In this document: positions 12,016 through 24,400 of the stretch, one piece after another
How the letters are laid out: each line of letters opens with the position of its first letter
Position numbering within the stretch: the first letter of the stretch is position 1
Assembly (NCBI GenBank): GCA_015501055.1
Contig: JADNYV010000017.1
Location: 124,001-188,000, forward strand
Direction of reading: 5' to 3'
Origin: Mucidula mucida
Lineage: Eukaryota > Basidiomycota > Agaricomycetes > Agaricales > Physalacriaceae
Length of the DNA: 64,000 bases
The notes under the pieces: generated by a model
What the model saw: the letters and a program-made list of their open reading frames with translations, nothing else
What the model was told of the DNA's origin: nothing
Database searches by the model: none
Program-made: the position numbers and the translations under genes

Positions 12016-12774
12016 AATTTGGGGCGGGAGTTAAGACATTAGGGGGGCTACGCGAATTGCTACGAAGTGATATAAATATTGACGGGGCTTCTCGACGGCG
12101 ATTGACAGGCAATATATCACTTACGAGCACACACAGGGTTAGGGAATTGCGTGATGTTTTCAGACTAGTACAAACTGGTCTCCCAAGTCCAAGTCAGTGG
12201 GAGATTCGAGAACTCAATGAGAGGGGTGAAGGGTTGCACTCCTAGGCCTGATGCGTCTGTGCTAGGTCTGTGCATCAAGAATCAAGATATCAATAACGGG
12301 CTCGATCACTGCAAGCAGTAGTAAGCCGCCTCGTGAACAGTTCTCAAAATGAACACTGCGTACAACGCCATTTAGCCTTGGATGTAGCGAGCGACATGAT
12401 CATCGATGCCCCCAAGATTTATTTTCGGAAGGCGTCGACAACCCCTGGCGACGCACGCGCATGCTTAGCTCCTAGCTTCAGAGTTTCAAAAGCGAGAAGA
12501 TGTCCGACGAACCTGACCTGTAGACTGACTGTAGCCCAAGATTGGCGTAGGTAGATGAAAGGCAACGCAGTTTTGATGCTCACAGAAAGCCTGCTCGTCT
12601 GCCGAGTCTCGTCTGTGCGCCACACCACATTCTTTGCGGACTCCGCGGTATCCAGACTTTTCTGCGAACACATGCCTCACTGCATTTGGCACCTGTTTCG
12701 ACATGCAAATTCGCGATCAAAAATCAGTCATGAACTACGACCGTTCTAGAAAGCGTGTATTCGCACAGTATAGT
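12016..12774. other. Intergenic region with no recognised gene
   Basis: About 760 bases between rhodopsin-like copy 1 and the PEX12 stop. Short open frames on both strands near 12419-12704 overlap each other and show no family motif. Confidence 0.4.
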
Positions 12775-14116
12775 CTACACCAGCACCTTCCGAAGCTGCC
12801 ACACGCGCGTCGGCAGTAACGTGACCGGACACATCCCATGTTTCTCCACCTGGTCGTACGCACATCGATAGCAAAATACATATCCAGAAGGCAGCGCGGT
12901 CGCGTTATTGATCGCCTCATGGCAGAGCGGACACATCCCATATTGTTGTCGGTCAAACGAAATCCCCCTCGGATGCGGTGGGAGCATCTTCGGCGCTGGT
13001 ACAGCAGGACCCAGCGGCGATGTAGACAGGGAGCGCGCGGGCGAGCCGGGGGAATACCACCACTCGAGGAATTTTATGAAAATACGCCTGTAGGGAGAAG
13101 TAGGCGGAGGGAGTCCAACAACAGTTGCGGCGAACGCGTGATGAGGTGGCGGATGAGGGCAAGGATACCGAGCTTCTGAGAGGGTGAGGCTTTGCCAGCG
13201 TTCACAGCTGCGGCTCTCTAGAGACATGATTAGTTAAGTTTGACAGTTGCGTGTAATTAACATACCAAGTCCTCGATGCCGATCCGCCGTATGTCGATAC
13301 CCATCCATGCAAACCACGGTCGATAATAGGGAGTTTTGTCGAAAAGATACGCGACGTTGTACAGAATAGCCACAGTTCAAAGCCAGTGTTCAGCCAAGGA
13401 TAGAGTTTTTGTATGTTCGACGGAACCACCCTTTGAAGGACTACTCTTTCCGTGAAAACAGCGAGGCAAAGGAGCGTTCAAACTGACCGTATCCGTCAAC
13501 ATACGATGAGCCGTATGTCCGTGTTGACATTCATAATATCAGCACTGACGCCGCCACCGAGATCTTCGTAATAGTCCTGCGCTTTGGCGCGAAAATATGG
13601 TACCCCAACCTAGTGAGAATGAGTACACACAACTCCAACAATGATTAAAGACACACCAAAAACAACAGCGAACGATAATGTCCTTCTGCCGCAGCTGTTC
13701 CCAGCGGGTATACCTCCCGTGCCGCCTTCTCCCTCACCGGCTCCACAAACGGCCGTCTCCTCCTCTTCAAACCATAAAAGTTCTCCGCAAACGAGGCCCC
13801 TGCTCTCATAGTAAGCACACAACGCACACAACACCGCGTTACTGACCGTGTTTCCGGAGATAATGCTGCTCGACGATTAGCATCAGCGCCGCATAAAACT
13901 CTTCATGCTGTTCACGATCCTCAGTAGATATCGCGGATACCGTTGCGCAAAGACCTAGCACCCAAGTCAACAGAGCCGCACGACAGCGGAATCCAGCGGC
14001 TTACGGCGAGCACGTATTTGAGGGCTGGTTGTAAGAGGTCCCGAGTTGCTCCTGGAGACGAGTTCGAAGAGCGATGGCTTGAGGGAGTCAAGGCCGACAT
14101 TGTTGAAAAACTCCAT
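12775..14116 (-). CDS. PEX12: Peroxin-12, RING E3 subunit of the peroxisomal import machinery
   Basis: PEX12 works with PEX2 and PEX10 as the membrane ubiquitin ligase that recycles the import receptor PEX5. Seen in order: start MEFFNNVGLDSLKPSLFELV, LLQPALKYVLA, VFAQRYPRYLLRIVN, EEFYAALMLIVEQHYLRKH, GASFAENFYGLKRRRRPFVE, VPYFRAKAQDYYEDLGGG, LYPWLNTGFELW, YNVAYLFDKTPYYRPW, IKFLEWWYSPG, then a C-terminal RING-like domain CPLCHEAINNATALPSGYVF with CYRCAYDQVEKHGMCPV, ending WQLRKVLV. PEX12 proteins have an incomplete RING, which fits. At least four single bases appear to be missing (near 14040, 13909, 13362 and 13079), each breaking frame inside a conserved block. Introns include those at about 13219-13266 and 13620-13666. 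Divergent from PIG-T with 114 bases between start codons. Confidence 0.85.
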
Positions 14117-14230
14117 GATGTCGTCTAAGATGCAGGCAGCGAGGAACCCGGCGCTGGACTGGTGGCAGTTGGTAACATGGTGGGTACTTGCTTGACCCGG
14201 GTCCCCGGCACTTCACTTTGCGTTAACCAC
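14117..14230. promoter_or_regulatory. Compact bidirectional promoter, PEX12 / PIG-T
   Basis: Only 114 bases separate the two inferred start codons, so both genes must be driven from this interval or from inside the neighbouring transcript. Confidence 0.5.
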
Positions 14231-16109
14231 ATGCTCTTCTGGTGGATAGCCCTCGCTATCGCAGTCACTGCCCACTCAAATAAGAGCAGTTTTCGGAAAA
14301 TGTCTCGCTGCGGACGCTGCCAGACGGCCGAGTAGCAACGACATTCACATTTACCACATTGCTCAACGACGTGAGCCCTCGAGATCCCCGGACGTTAGCT
14401 TGGACGATGATGAATGTCAGTCGCGACATATCGACTATCCGTGTACTGAATTGTCTTTAGCACAACATTATACTCTCTTCCTCTATCCTTGGGCCAAATT
14501 CTGCGGGAATACGCGGTTACTGAACTACATCTCACTCTGAACGCCGGGAAATGGAATTACCAGTCTTGGGGCTACCCTGAGGAACCTGATATCGGAGCTG
14601 GTGCAGCCCTTTGGGCTTGGATGGCTGATGGCGCGCCCACGACGTGCGTTGCTTGCGATGCGTATAACGTCAGTATTGATTCCCTCTCCAGAATAGACTA
14701 TAGGTGGCAAGGACTGCGTAACGCACTAGCTGGTCTCTTCTGCGCGTCAATAGGCTCACTTGACGCACAACGAACTACATCGCCTATATTGCCATTCGCG
14801 CCAGAAGGCAGTCTGCCTGACTGGGGAGTAAATCACGAGCTGAGACACGCCTCGTTGGCCTCTGAACACATTTGCACCGAAAACTTAACGCCTTTCCTCA
14901 AGCTTCTTCCATGCAAATCATTGTCGGGCATCGCTTCATTATTGAATCCACACCGCCTCTTCGATGCTAATTGGCACGGCATGAGCGTTCATGTTCTGTG
15001 GAACCCGCAGAAGGGGATCGTGCTTCGGATGACTTTCCAGTCTGTTTCTGATCCATTGAGGATATCTAATACGAGAAAACAAGGTTTGTCTTCCATTTTC
15101 TCCTCCAGGACGCTAGTAACGTTAATTTAGACTGGTCTTTCCGCTCCTTGTTTGACCGTACAATGAGAGTAGCTGCCCTGTAGTGCACTCCAGTATCGTC
15201 AATGTGACACTACCTTCCAGTGGGATGTATACTATTAAACCCGAGCCACCTGTCATCCAAGGTAGCTTGGCTTTTATGACCTCAAGAATCGTGAGTTTTG
15301 TTGGTGTACATAGCTGGCATTCGGCTGATTTACTTATAGTTTCCGAACCATTAGATGTTAAGATCAAGTGGCAGAATAATTTTGAATATCGTAAGACTCT
15401 TCATTCATGACCAGGCATGCTGTGTTTGATTCGCTGTGTGTAGCTTTGGAACAGCCGACGCATCCTATGCCATTTTCGGTTCGCCGCACACTGCAAGGAT
15501 CGAGCCAGGACAGAGGGCAATTGTCGGTCTTCTTGACCAATCACATGCCGGTGTCGATGCAGGTCATCTATCTGGAGACTATGCCGTGGATTGTACAGTT
15601 CTACCTCATACAATGAGAGTACATGTCAATGGAATTCCAGATGGTGAGTTATCTTCCGACTTCATCCCCACTGATGGTTCTCTAAAATCATTACAACAGA
15701 TACATTGCTCTCAAATACGAGCTACATTCCGCCGGTTCCGCACGCGAAGCCGGCTACATTCCAGACACTGATAACACTTCCGAAGGACAGCGTCGTTCAA
15801 TTGACAATCGATGTCACAAAAGCTTTTTTGCGATATACGGAACATCCTCCAGATGCTCAACGAGGTTGGGACCTACCACCTGCAGTTCTCATACCGGTGA
15901 CTGAGGGCCATCTCTATGGCGCGCGCATTTATACTCCTCCACTCCTTGTCGATCTCGCAACGCCGGACTTCAGCATGCCCTACAACGTAATCATCTTCAG
16001 CTGCTCGCTGATTGCGTTCATTTTTGGGACGATATTCAATCTTTTGACGCGGAAATTTGTCGTCGTACCTTTTGATCCAGATGGCACAGCGAAAGTGAAG
16101 AGTGATTGA
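14231..16109 (+). CDS. GPI transamidase subunit PIG-T/Gpi16
   Basis: ER membrane subunit of the complex that attaches GPI anchors to proteins. The product starts with a signal peptide (MLFWWIALAIAVTAHS) and then shows SLRTLPDGRVATTFTFTTLL, LGQILREYAVTELHLTLNAG, DYRWQGLRNALAGLF, EHICTENLTPFLKLLPCKS, GIASLLNPHRLFDANWHG, SVRRTLQGSSQDRGQLSVF, VIYLETMPWIVQFYL, DVTKAFLRYTEHPPDAQRGW and TPDFSMPYNVIIFSCSL. A transmembrane helix and FNLLTRKFVVV lie at the end. Clear introns are 14644-14691 and those near 15088-15130, 15376-15430 and 15643-15700. Four single bases seem to be missing (near 14284, 14481, 15173, 15606), each inside a strongly conserved block. The start ATG begins the signal peptide. Confidence 0.88.
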
Positions 16110-16322
16110 CTACGACGCGGAACGTTGTCCACACTTTAGAGCCGCTTCAGAGACTTGCCGAGAGTGTCGTTACGGATCAACTTCGAGTCCCAGGTTCTCA
16201 GCTATCAATTGCCCTCGCTTCCAACCGAACTTGCAGAGACAAGTAGTGACGTTGTTTCGAGCAAGTATATGTCATACAAGTGGCGGGTCTTCGTAATAAA
16301 GCGTACAACATTTCTGGAGTAA

Positions 16323-17764
16323 CTACATCGATTTCACATGTGGTCTGTCAACCAACGGTTCGCTGTGCAATGCTACTTCGATTGGGTGGTCCTTAGAGCT
16401 AATTTCCGAGTCTGTTGTACCCGACAGGTGAGTGTCACCGACTATGGCGGCAAACTCGATGGGATCGTTATCGGTACGAACGCTCTGAGCGCCTCTGAGG
16501 ACACGTTGTATGCGAACGCCACCATGTGTAGTTGTTTCAAGTTGTAGGTGTAAGGCGCCGGGTCAAATTCGTTGTCCTTCCTGAGGACGCGATATAATGC
16601 CATCACCACTACGCCCGCGTTGGCTACCATTAGAGCGACGGCTGCCTGTGGACGATGATGCGTTAAGACCATACGTTGAAAATGCAGACATAGTTACCTC
16701 CGCCTGCGCAGTCATTGCTTCCAAGAGGCCAGTAGGGCCAAGTACGTATACGGCGTGAATGATGGACGTCAACGTGACCAAGAGACTAGAGGAGAAGATC
16801 ACGATCAACATTCTATAGGCATGTCAGTCTTCGTCAAGGAAGTAGTCCAGAAAGAAACAAACTTTCGATGGCTCTTCACCAGTGTGATATCACGAAGTAA
16901 GTATATCGGAATAACAGCGAGGGCAACATCTGCAATTCCATCGGCTTTTATGATCATCTTGAGCAACTCCTCAAGTGTGGCGCAAATCAAAACACACGTA
17001 CTCGCGAGCTCCATAGCTGCGACGCCATGTCCAAGATGACACTGGGGCTTGGGCAGATGATACCAGTACTTGTCAGATGCGCAGACATACACTTTCTGTA
17101 TGAGCAAACCGATCCACATAAGCCCGAACAAGACAGCGAAAGAATTGGTGATCTATAAGTTTAATCTGAGGACGTCGCCTTAGTGAGCTACACAGGGCGC
17201 CTACCTGTCTTAATCGCATCTGCGTCGGTATCAGACGAATTACAGCGAATATAATGCTCATCCGAGATGCCCTAGGGTCTGTTTTAGGGGATTCTCAGGT
17301 TCGGAGCGAGTTTGCACGCGTACCATAGAGTGTTGGTGAAATTGAGAGCCACCATCCTGATACATGAGGAGAGTCAGAAATCTGCTCACCGAACAGTTAC
17401 AGTACATACCAGTAGGCATTGATTCTCGTAGTGCGTGCTTGCGACACGTCCGTCCGAATCCACATATCAACAAGCAACAGAATAGAACAAATTAAAGCTA
17501 CGATGACCCCTGCTACGGTGTTTAGAAAAATCTGCGAGACCGAGTTTTCTTTTTGGGGGGGGGAGCTCACATGCGTCGTCCAACCAAAAACGGCCTGAGC
17601 GTATTCGGATTCTCAGACGAACAGCAGTTAGCAGTTGCGCGACCACTAGCAAGACTGTTGTCGAAACTACGACGCGTACTATCAGTGCGATTGCCAATAG
17701 GATCGAGGAAATGATAACACTCACTGCGGTTCGTCGTGCTGCTGGGTTGAACCCATTGTACCAT
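16323..17764 (-). CDS. Fungal rhodopsin-like integral membrane protein, copy 2
   Basis: Paralog of the gene at 10686-12015, with the same order of helices: IISSILLAIALIVRVVVSTT, RLRIRIRSGRFWLDDA, PRASRMSIIFAVIRLIPTQM, FGLMWIGLLIQKVYVCASD with KPQCHLGHGVAAMELAS, DVALAVIPIYLLRDITL, VIFSSSLLVTLTSIIHAVYV, then ALMVANAGVVVMALYRVLRK. Near 16545 one base seems to be missing; shifting frame there gives a tail matching copy 1 (YNxET, RxQRV, RGAQ) that runs to a TAG at 16323-16325. Without the shift, translation stops at 16442. The ATG at 17762-17764 and the bases after it are conserved between the copies. Introns are short and frequent. Function unknown. Confidence 0.68.
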
Positions 17765-18540
17765 GCTGTGACACGGTGGGGGGCTCTATGTTAAATACTG
17801 AAAGAGACTGTATTGTATTATGGCCGGATCGAAGCCTGATGAGAGTTTGACAGCCAACACGTTACGACTATATCCCCGGTCCGCACCCCCCCCGTGTTTC
17901 TGAGGATGGCGACACGCCACAGGATAATCGGGAGGAAACTGAATGGAACTCGTCCAGGGTCGCCGTCGTCTGGAAGAAAAATCCTGTTGAGAGTAGAGCC
18001 CGCGCGCAGGCGGCGGCGCGCGGATAAAATTCGAGAAGGATAAGTTCAAGGAGGAGGAAGGTCCGTAATCCCTTTGGTAAGACTGGAGCATGCTGGCGAA
18101 AGGGACGAGGGGTATGTCCATAATTCAACACAAGCCAGGCACATGGACGGAGATCTAGTAAGGACTAGATACATGGCATTGGGAACGTACTAGAAATCGA
18201 GCGACGTGCATGACCAGCTCAGTTATACTCGATGTGGCGCGCAACAATGCAGCAGATGCATCGAGACTAAGATGCTAGCGCGCGCAGCCCCAGGATAAAC
18301 ACAACAAGTTAGCGCATGCCCTAAATTCTGGGGTTGCTTGACGGTCGGAACTCGGATGTAGTCATCGACTAACAGATCCAACAACGCCGGTGCCAACCAA
18401 TTTGGTTTCTTGTCCCAACTTTGGAAACAGTCGAGACTTTCCGCTCAAAAATAACATCGACAAATGTAGAACAGCCCGACGGTCGCTCACTAGCACTGGG
18501 TATATTCCGTCGGTATCTACATTATCATAGTCGATACGCA
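17765..18540. other. Intergenic region without recognised gene
   Basis: About 780 bases between rhodopsin-like copy 2 and the FAD oxidase stop. The two overlapping minus-strand frames at 17786-18131 are proline/arginine-rich with no motif. Nothing else is visible. Confidence 0.4.
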
Positions 18541-20965
18541 TCATAACCAGCAAGAATATCGCTCGTCATCAGGACCTTTCCAACCAACTGGAGGTAGGTA
18601 TTCAGCACGAACCTGGAATCGCTCAGAGAAGCTCTTACCACATTGCCAGCAATCAAGGAGCGATTGAGGATCGCTAGGACGAGAGTCAGATGAGAAAACA
18701 AGCTTCGAGTACGGGTAACGCCTACTATTTCTTCTTGATCTCGAGTAAAGCTGGATAGTTTAGACCCCAGTAAGAGACTAGCATGTTATCAGTACGACAA
18801 AGTAAAAAGAATCTTCGATGTGGGTTACTGACCTTCATGGTTAGTCTCGTATACGTCACCCTCATTCTAAACTAGTCAGCCTCTGCTATTCTCAAGGCGA
18901 ACGCTACGACTCACGAAGTAAGCCCCAGAGTCAGGCGCAATATCTCGCATCATCTGAGTGATGTTGCTCGCAACCGCGTACTGCTCTTTGATTTCTGGAA
19001 TGGTTGAGTTGAAGATCCAGCCAGAGTGACCGCCTATCTGAGGAATGAGGTCAGCAGATATTTTAAGGCCCCTGTACTTCGTTTCTTACCTGCCAAAGGG
19101 AATTTCTCCAAGCGGGAGTAACGCTCGTCGCGTTTGCGGTCTCGTTATACAAGAAGGGTGTGCCCACCACAATATACGGATTAACGCCGTATTGTTGGAC
19201 CATGTTCACAAGAACTTCAGTTACTTGTGCTTTCCCTTCTTCCGTAGTAAATAGGTCTGATGGAATCAGACGACTAACCAAGACACTCTCAGCCCCAGTA
19301 CCAGCTTGAGCAACCAAAACATATTTAGAGAAGAAGGCCTGCCAAGAAGGTAATTCTTCTATAACAACAGTTCCGTTGTGTGACAAAGCGTAGTCCGCAA
19401 TTGGCTGCACAGATTCTGTAGCCTCTTCCAAGGTCAGAAGGGGTGTGACGTTTATGATTCCGGTAGGCTTGGAAGCAAGGATCAGTGAAGAATCAGTTGT
19501 ATGTCGTGAATACACGTACGTTCATGTGTCCGCCCCATCCTTCGGTCCCCCATTTATAGGTGTGGTCGACAATCAACTTCAGGAACTCTGGAGCAGTTGC
19601 AGAAGTCCCCTTGAAAGATATAGAAGCGCTAAGTGCGGATATGAGACCAGTTCTGATGTCCCGAGTAAAACTTCATCTTACACTTGTAACTTCATGGCCG
19701 GTTCGGCGAGCGTAGTGGATTCTAAGACGACTCCGAAAGAGCCACCTCCTCCTCCCCGGAGAGCCCAGAACAAGTCGCTGTTCTGGAAAGCATTCGCGGT
19801 TCGGTACACACCATCAGGCGTTACAATCTTGAATTGAAGCTGCCCGGGTTGTTTAACTGGGGACTGTTGCTGAAAATAGGGATTCAACTTACGACTCGAT
19901 CCACACCAAGTCCGTACACGGGACTCAAAATGCTGTGCCCGCCGCCCTATGAAAAACTTTAGCGGCGCAGGAGGTACATGCAGGGGACCAATACCATCAG
20001 CCAACCACCGCTCGGACCAACAGTCTGATGATATCCACCAATGATAGTGGCATTATTCTCATCCGCGAATGCATACAAGGATTCGAACGTGACGCCAGCC
20101 TTGGTCTTTCTTGAGCATACAATAGATAGGCGGCGCTGGTGAACTTACACCCATGGTGATCGCGCGCTCGTAGGTGATATCACCGCCTTCCGGCACGAAT
20201 GCATCAGAGTAAGAAAGCTGAGAGTAACATTAGATAGAGAAAATGAAGATCGCAAGTTACCGACTGTGTCCAAGTTACGCGTCTTTGAATCGTGTTAATA
20301 AACAGAGATGTATTCTATGAGAACGGTACATGCCCATAGGCCTAGCGATCCTTTCAGGCTGGAACGACCTTTATAGTCGTGTCCTGAATTCTTGATTGAT
20401 AACGGAACCCCAGTTTTGGCTGAGAAATTGAAAGCCTTTTGTACGTCCTCCGGAGTTTGGATATCGATCTAGAAGCCGTTCAAGTTGATTTCACGCGTAG
20501 CGTCATATACCAAGTCTCACATAGAATCGAGGGACACTTCCTTGTTGGCAGTCTGTGTCGGTCCATGCTGCGGAGTTGTTCGGGTTCGACGCGTCCAGCA
20601 GACATTTTTCTTCCTGGCTTTGGCATGTCTCCCATTGAGGCTGAACAAATGATAAGGAGATTGATATCCGCCGAGTGTCAGGAGATTGCTTTAATGCTTA
20701 CCTGCATGAATGCACTAAATTGAGGCGACCGGAAGGCCGGACGGGTATAGCCAGATTGCACTGTTGCACAAGCCGTCGCATTAACATCGTTGTCCTTGCC
20801 ATTCACAACGGGAAAGCAAGAGCTAGCCAAAGGGAGGGCAGAGTATAGCCGACCACCGAGAGAAGTGGACAGCTCTCGCCAGTCCTCAGAGCTAGCCGAG
20901 GCTGCAAAAGATTGTTGGAATGCATCGGAGCTCGCGATGAGGACAAGCAAGAGGAACAACATCAT
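18541..20965 (-). CDS. Secreted FAD-linked oxidase (FAD-binding type 4 with BBE C-terminus)
   Basis: Family of berberine-bridge-enzyme/6-hydroxy-D-nicotine-oxidase-like flavoenzymes, which oxidise small metabolites. It begins with a signal peptide (MMLFLLLVLIASSDAFQ at 20965). Later exons give the FAD-binding part: IQTPEDVQKAFNFS, GVPLSIKNSGHDYKG, WTRNITSL, GAGVTFESLYAFAD, VGPSGGWL, GGGHSILSPVYGLGVDRV, IVTPDGVYRTANAFQNSDLF and LRGGGGGSFGVV. The substrate region follows (PSWQAFFSKYVLVAQ, VGTPFLYNETANATSVTP) and then a BBE-type end: YWGLNYPALLEIKKKYDP, LLDCWQC, VGWKGPDDERYSCW, with stop TGA at 18541-18543. At least eight short introns are needed; the last exon is 18541-18587. HxD in NSGHDYKG is the usual flavin-linked histidine region. 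Substrate cannot be told. Confidence 0.85.
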
Positions 20966-21415
20966 GCAGCGAGTGCGCGATGCTTTCCGCGCCGGTTGTT
21001 GAAGAGGTTGAAGCGTCAGGGTCTGTGTCTAGTCTGGTGACAGCTTACAGTGGAAATACTTAGAGCATTCTGATTTAGGGCAAAGGCACATGGGAGAGTC
21101 GTTGAGGCGGCAGGCGGCCAGGGCCTTTAGGCCTTACCAAATAAAGGAAGTCCGGTACCTTAGGGTTGGATTAAGAGGCCTTCCCGTTCCCGACATCCAG
21201 TGCCTTGAGCGGCGCGCACGCGATAAGACGTAGTCTATTCAAAGAATTACTAGTGCTAAGTATAACCGCTTCAATCTCATCTCATGTCCGCGTATTGCAG
21301 AACGAACAAGCTAGTGGTTGATGAGCTAAGGTGTAACTTATAAATAGTGCTACAAAGATTCAGAAGAACAACGTTCTTGACAAGTCCGTCGTACTAATAC
21401 TGAAATCAATTTCAT
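20966..21415. other. Intergenic region, FAD oxidase / kinase-ankyrin gene
   Basis: 450 bases holding the FAD oxidase promoter and the 3' flank of the kinase-ankyrin gene. No coding signal recognised. Confidence 0.4.
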
Positions 21416-24400
21416 TCAGTCGAAATTCCACCAAGGATTTGAATCCACCACATCCGGTTGATGAGTCCAATCAACACTTTCATAAGCTGAACGCACATCA
21501 GCTCCTCGAGAACATAACAATCTGAATACGTCTCGTCCGAACACATGTCTCGATGCGAGCCCCAGAGCAGTATCGTCAAGCTTGGATCGCGCGTTGATGT
21601 CAGCCCCGTGGTCGAGCAACACTTTCACAACCTTCGCCGCATTCTCAAATATAGGCAAAAGCTCTGAAGCCAAATGCACTTCCCCTTGTGTTAACTGGAC
21701 GCTTCGGATCCAGCGCTTCACTTGAGCAAACCCAGGGCACGCACTGTCGCTCTCATAAGAACGACATGCATAATGCAAAGGGGTCAAACCGATGTTATCC
21801 TTCACATCCACATGCACCCCATAAGAAATCAACGCGTTAACAATCGTTTCATAATCATCGGCGAATCGGAAAGCATTGTGAAGGATTGTTACACCGTCCT
21901 TATCGACCAGAGTAGGATCCGCACCTGCTTCTAAGAGTGCAAGGACAGTTTCCGCACGCGAAGCACAATGAAGAGGTGTCTCGTCCCATGTATTTCGGGA
22001 ATGGATATCTGCTCCTGATTGGATAAGAAGCCGAATGAGGGCAACATTCTCCGAGTGCCCTTTAGCACCTATCCAGTTTCGAGCAACCAAATGGAGTGGC
22101 GTCTCCAGATTGGAGTCACGGACGTTGGGGTCTGCGCCATAGTCTAAGAGAACCTTCATCAATCTTGCGGATGGGATAGACAAGGAATATTGTAGAATAT
22201 GCGCGATGCCGTCATCTAGTTCCGACCGTATACTGGTGGGAAATATCGTTGTTCTGCGTATACGAGGTCCTTTATTACGCGTCGTTGTCAGTCGCAGCCA
22301 GAAGATGGCAGCATCACGGGCAGATACGACATGTAAGGGTGTTTCTGACCGAGCTCCGCGATACACGTGAACCCTTCGATGGAAGTTGATATAGTCTTTG
22401 CAGCCGTTCTGCAGAAGATATTCCATGACTGCAGGCGAGAGTGTCTCGTGTAAAGGCGAACTTCTTGAGTCTCGTGGCGTGGGAATTCGTATGCTAGCAG
22501 CAAAAAGCGCTGCAACAGCATCAACACTGTTTGTACGACACGAGACAAAGTGAGAATGTTGACTCTCAAATAGAGCATTCTGTCCCGAAGAAGAAAGAGC
22601 GTTGACGTCCGCGCCAAGACTGATGGCAAGCTTTACTGTCTCGCCACTCCAGAAGGTCAGGCCATCATGAAGAGGCAACCGACCACGCTGATCCACAGCC
22701 GTGACCGCCTGAGGACAGCTTCTCATGAGGAATGTTGCGGCCTCATCGGTCACTGCGCAGTGCAATGGCAACCCGTGTTTCCCGCAAGTCAGAGGGTTAG
22801 CGCCGTGTCTAAGCAGTACCGCCATAACCTCGATAGACTGGACCGTGTGGAGGGGCGTTGCCTCGAAAACATCTCTGGCATTAATGTCTGCACCATTTTC
22901 GAGGAGGACCATAGCAATGTCTGCCGATCGACACAAATGTAAAGGCGCACATCCCTCGAGAAGATTGACGTTAGCTCCAAACTCGATGAGTGTTCGTGCA
23001 GCTGCAGCTGAGCGAGCCATATGCAGCGAAGCCTGACGATCAATATCTAGAGCATCGACGTCTGCACCTTTAGAAAGAAGAGCGCGTACGACCTCTACAG
23101 CATCGAGGCGAACGGCTAGATGAAGAAGGGTGTCGCTATGACCGCCACGCACGTTTATATCGATGTCTAGAAAACGGCGTAGAGTTTTTTGCATTTCTTG
23201 TACATTCCCGCGCACGTGAAAGTGAAGAGCAAGTCTGATGGTTGAGATCCAGTCATAAGACTGTTGGCTGGATTCTTGAAGTTCTCGGAGAATGAGAGTG
23301 GCAAATGCATTATTATCGGTCGATGTCTATGAAAGCATTAGTACTTAGGGCACGGCCTTGATATTTAGCTACCGGGAAAGGAACTGTTGGCAAAAATGAG
23401 CCAATAGATTGGAATCTATTCCAACACACTTGTTGTTGGCGATTACTCTCGATCGTGTAGTACTATGAATGTTATCAGGAACAGATGACAGTATCAAACA
23501 ACATAGCCACTCACTTCGTTGAGAGTATAATAAGGATCTGGACTAGCCATCCCATCACAGACGGCGCAAATGATCTCAAAGATTTCTTGCCATGAAGGTC
23601 TCCTGGTCGGATCTCTAGTTACGGTTCCCTTGATCACGGCTACCAACGCAAGCTGAGCACGTCGCTTAATGTGCAGCAGACTGACAGCGCTGAAAAACCC
23701 GCTTGTCACAAGTCTATTCGCAGCGCCATCCTCAGATGATAGCTGAACATGCGCTACATCTCTATCGTCAACATCTCGAAAAGGAAGAAGCCCATCATTC
23801 ATGATTTCCGAAACCATCACTCCATAAGAATACACATCCCGAAAAGGGAGATTTGCGTATTGAGAGAGAAAAGGTGGTGCTTCAGGCAACGCTTCGGGAG
23901 CTTTGAACCGGAAGGTACCTCTGGAAGCGACGTATGCGTCCCTTGAGGACGTGTCCGGCACACAGAACCCAAAATCAGACACTTTCGCAACAAGTGCCGG
24001 TGTCGTAGATTGGTTCCAGTGGCTGCAATTGTAGAATATAAGAATGTTGTCGGCTTTGATATCGGCGTGGACGACTCCAAGGAGGTGCAGTGCCTCTAGG
24101 CCAGCAGCAATTTCCAAGAGAAAACGGAGTTTCAGTGAAAGTGGGACTCCATTGGAGAGAGATGAGGCCGACGATGCTCGTAATATGTATCCCAAAGATC
24201 CGATGGCGTGCTCGACAATGAGTCTGGGTAGGAGAATATCGCTACTCCTTTCTAGAACAACGCCAATAATCATGGCAACGTTGGGATGGAGCGACAAGAA
24301 CGACATGACGCGTATCTCATCCAAGACCTCTTGAATGATGGAGCTGAGGGCAATTTTGTCCTTATGGATATTTTCCCTCGGAGTCTTCACTGCGACCAAC

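Noticed and set aside
17540..17580. Run of G residues (about ten) as a possible G-quadruplex
   Set aside because: A single G run without three further tracts nearby; it lies in a probable intron.
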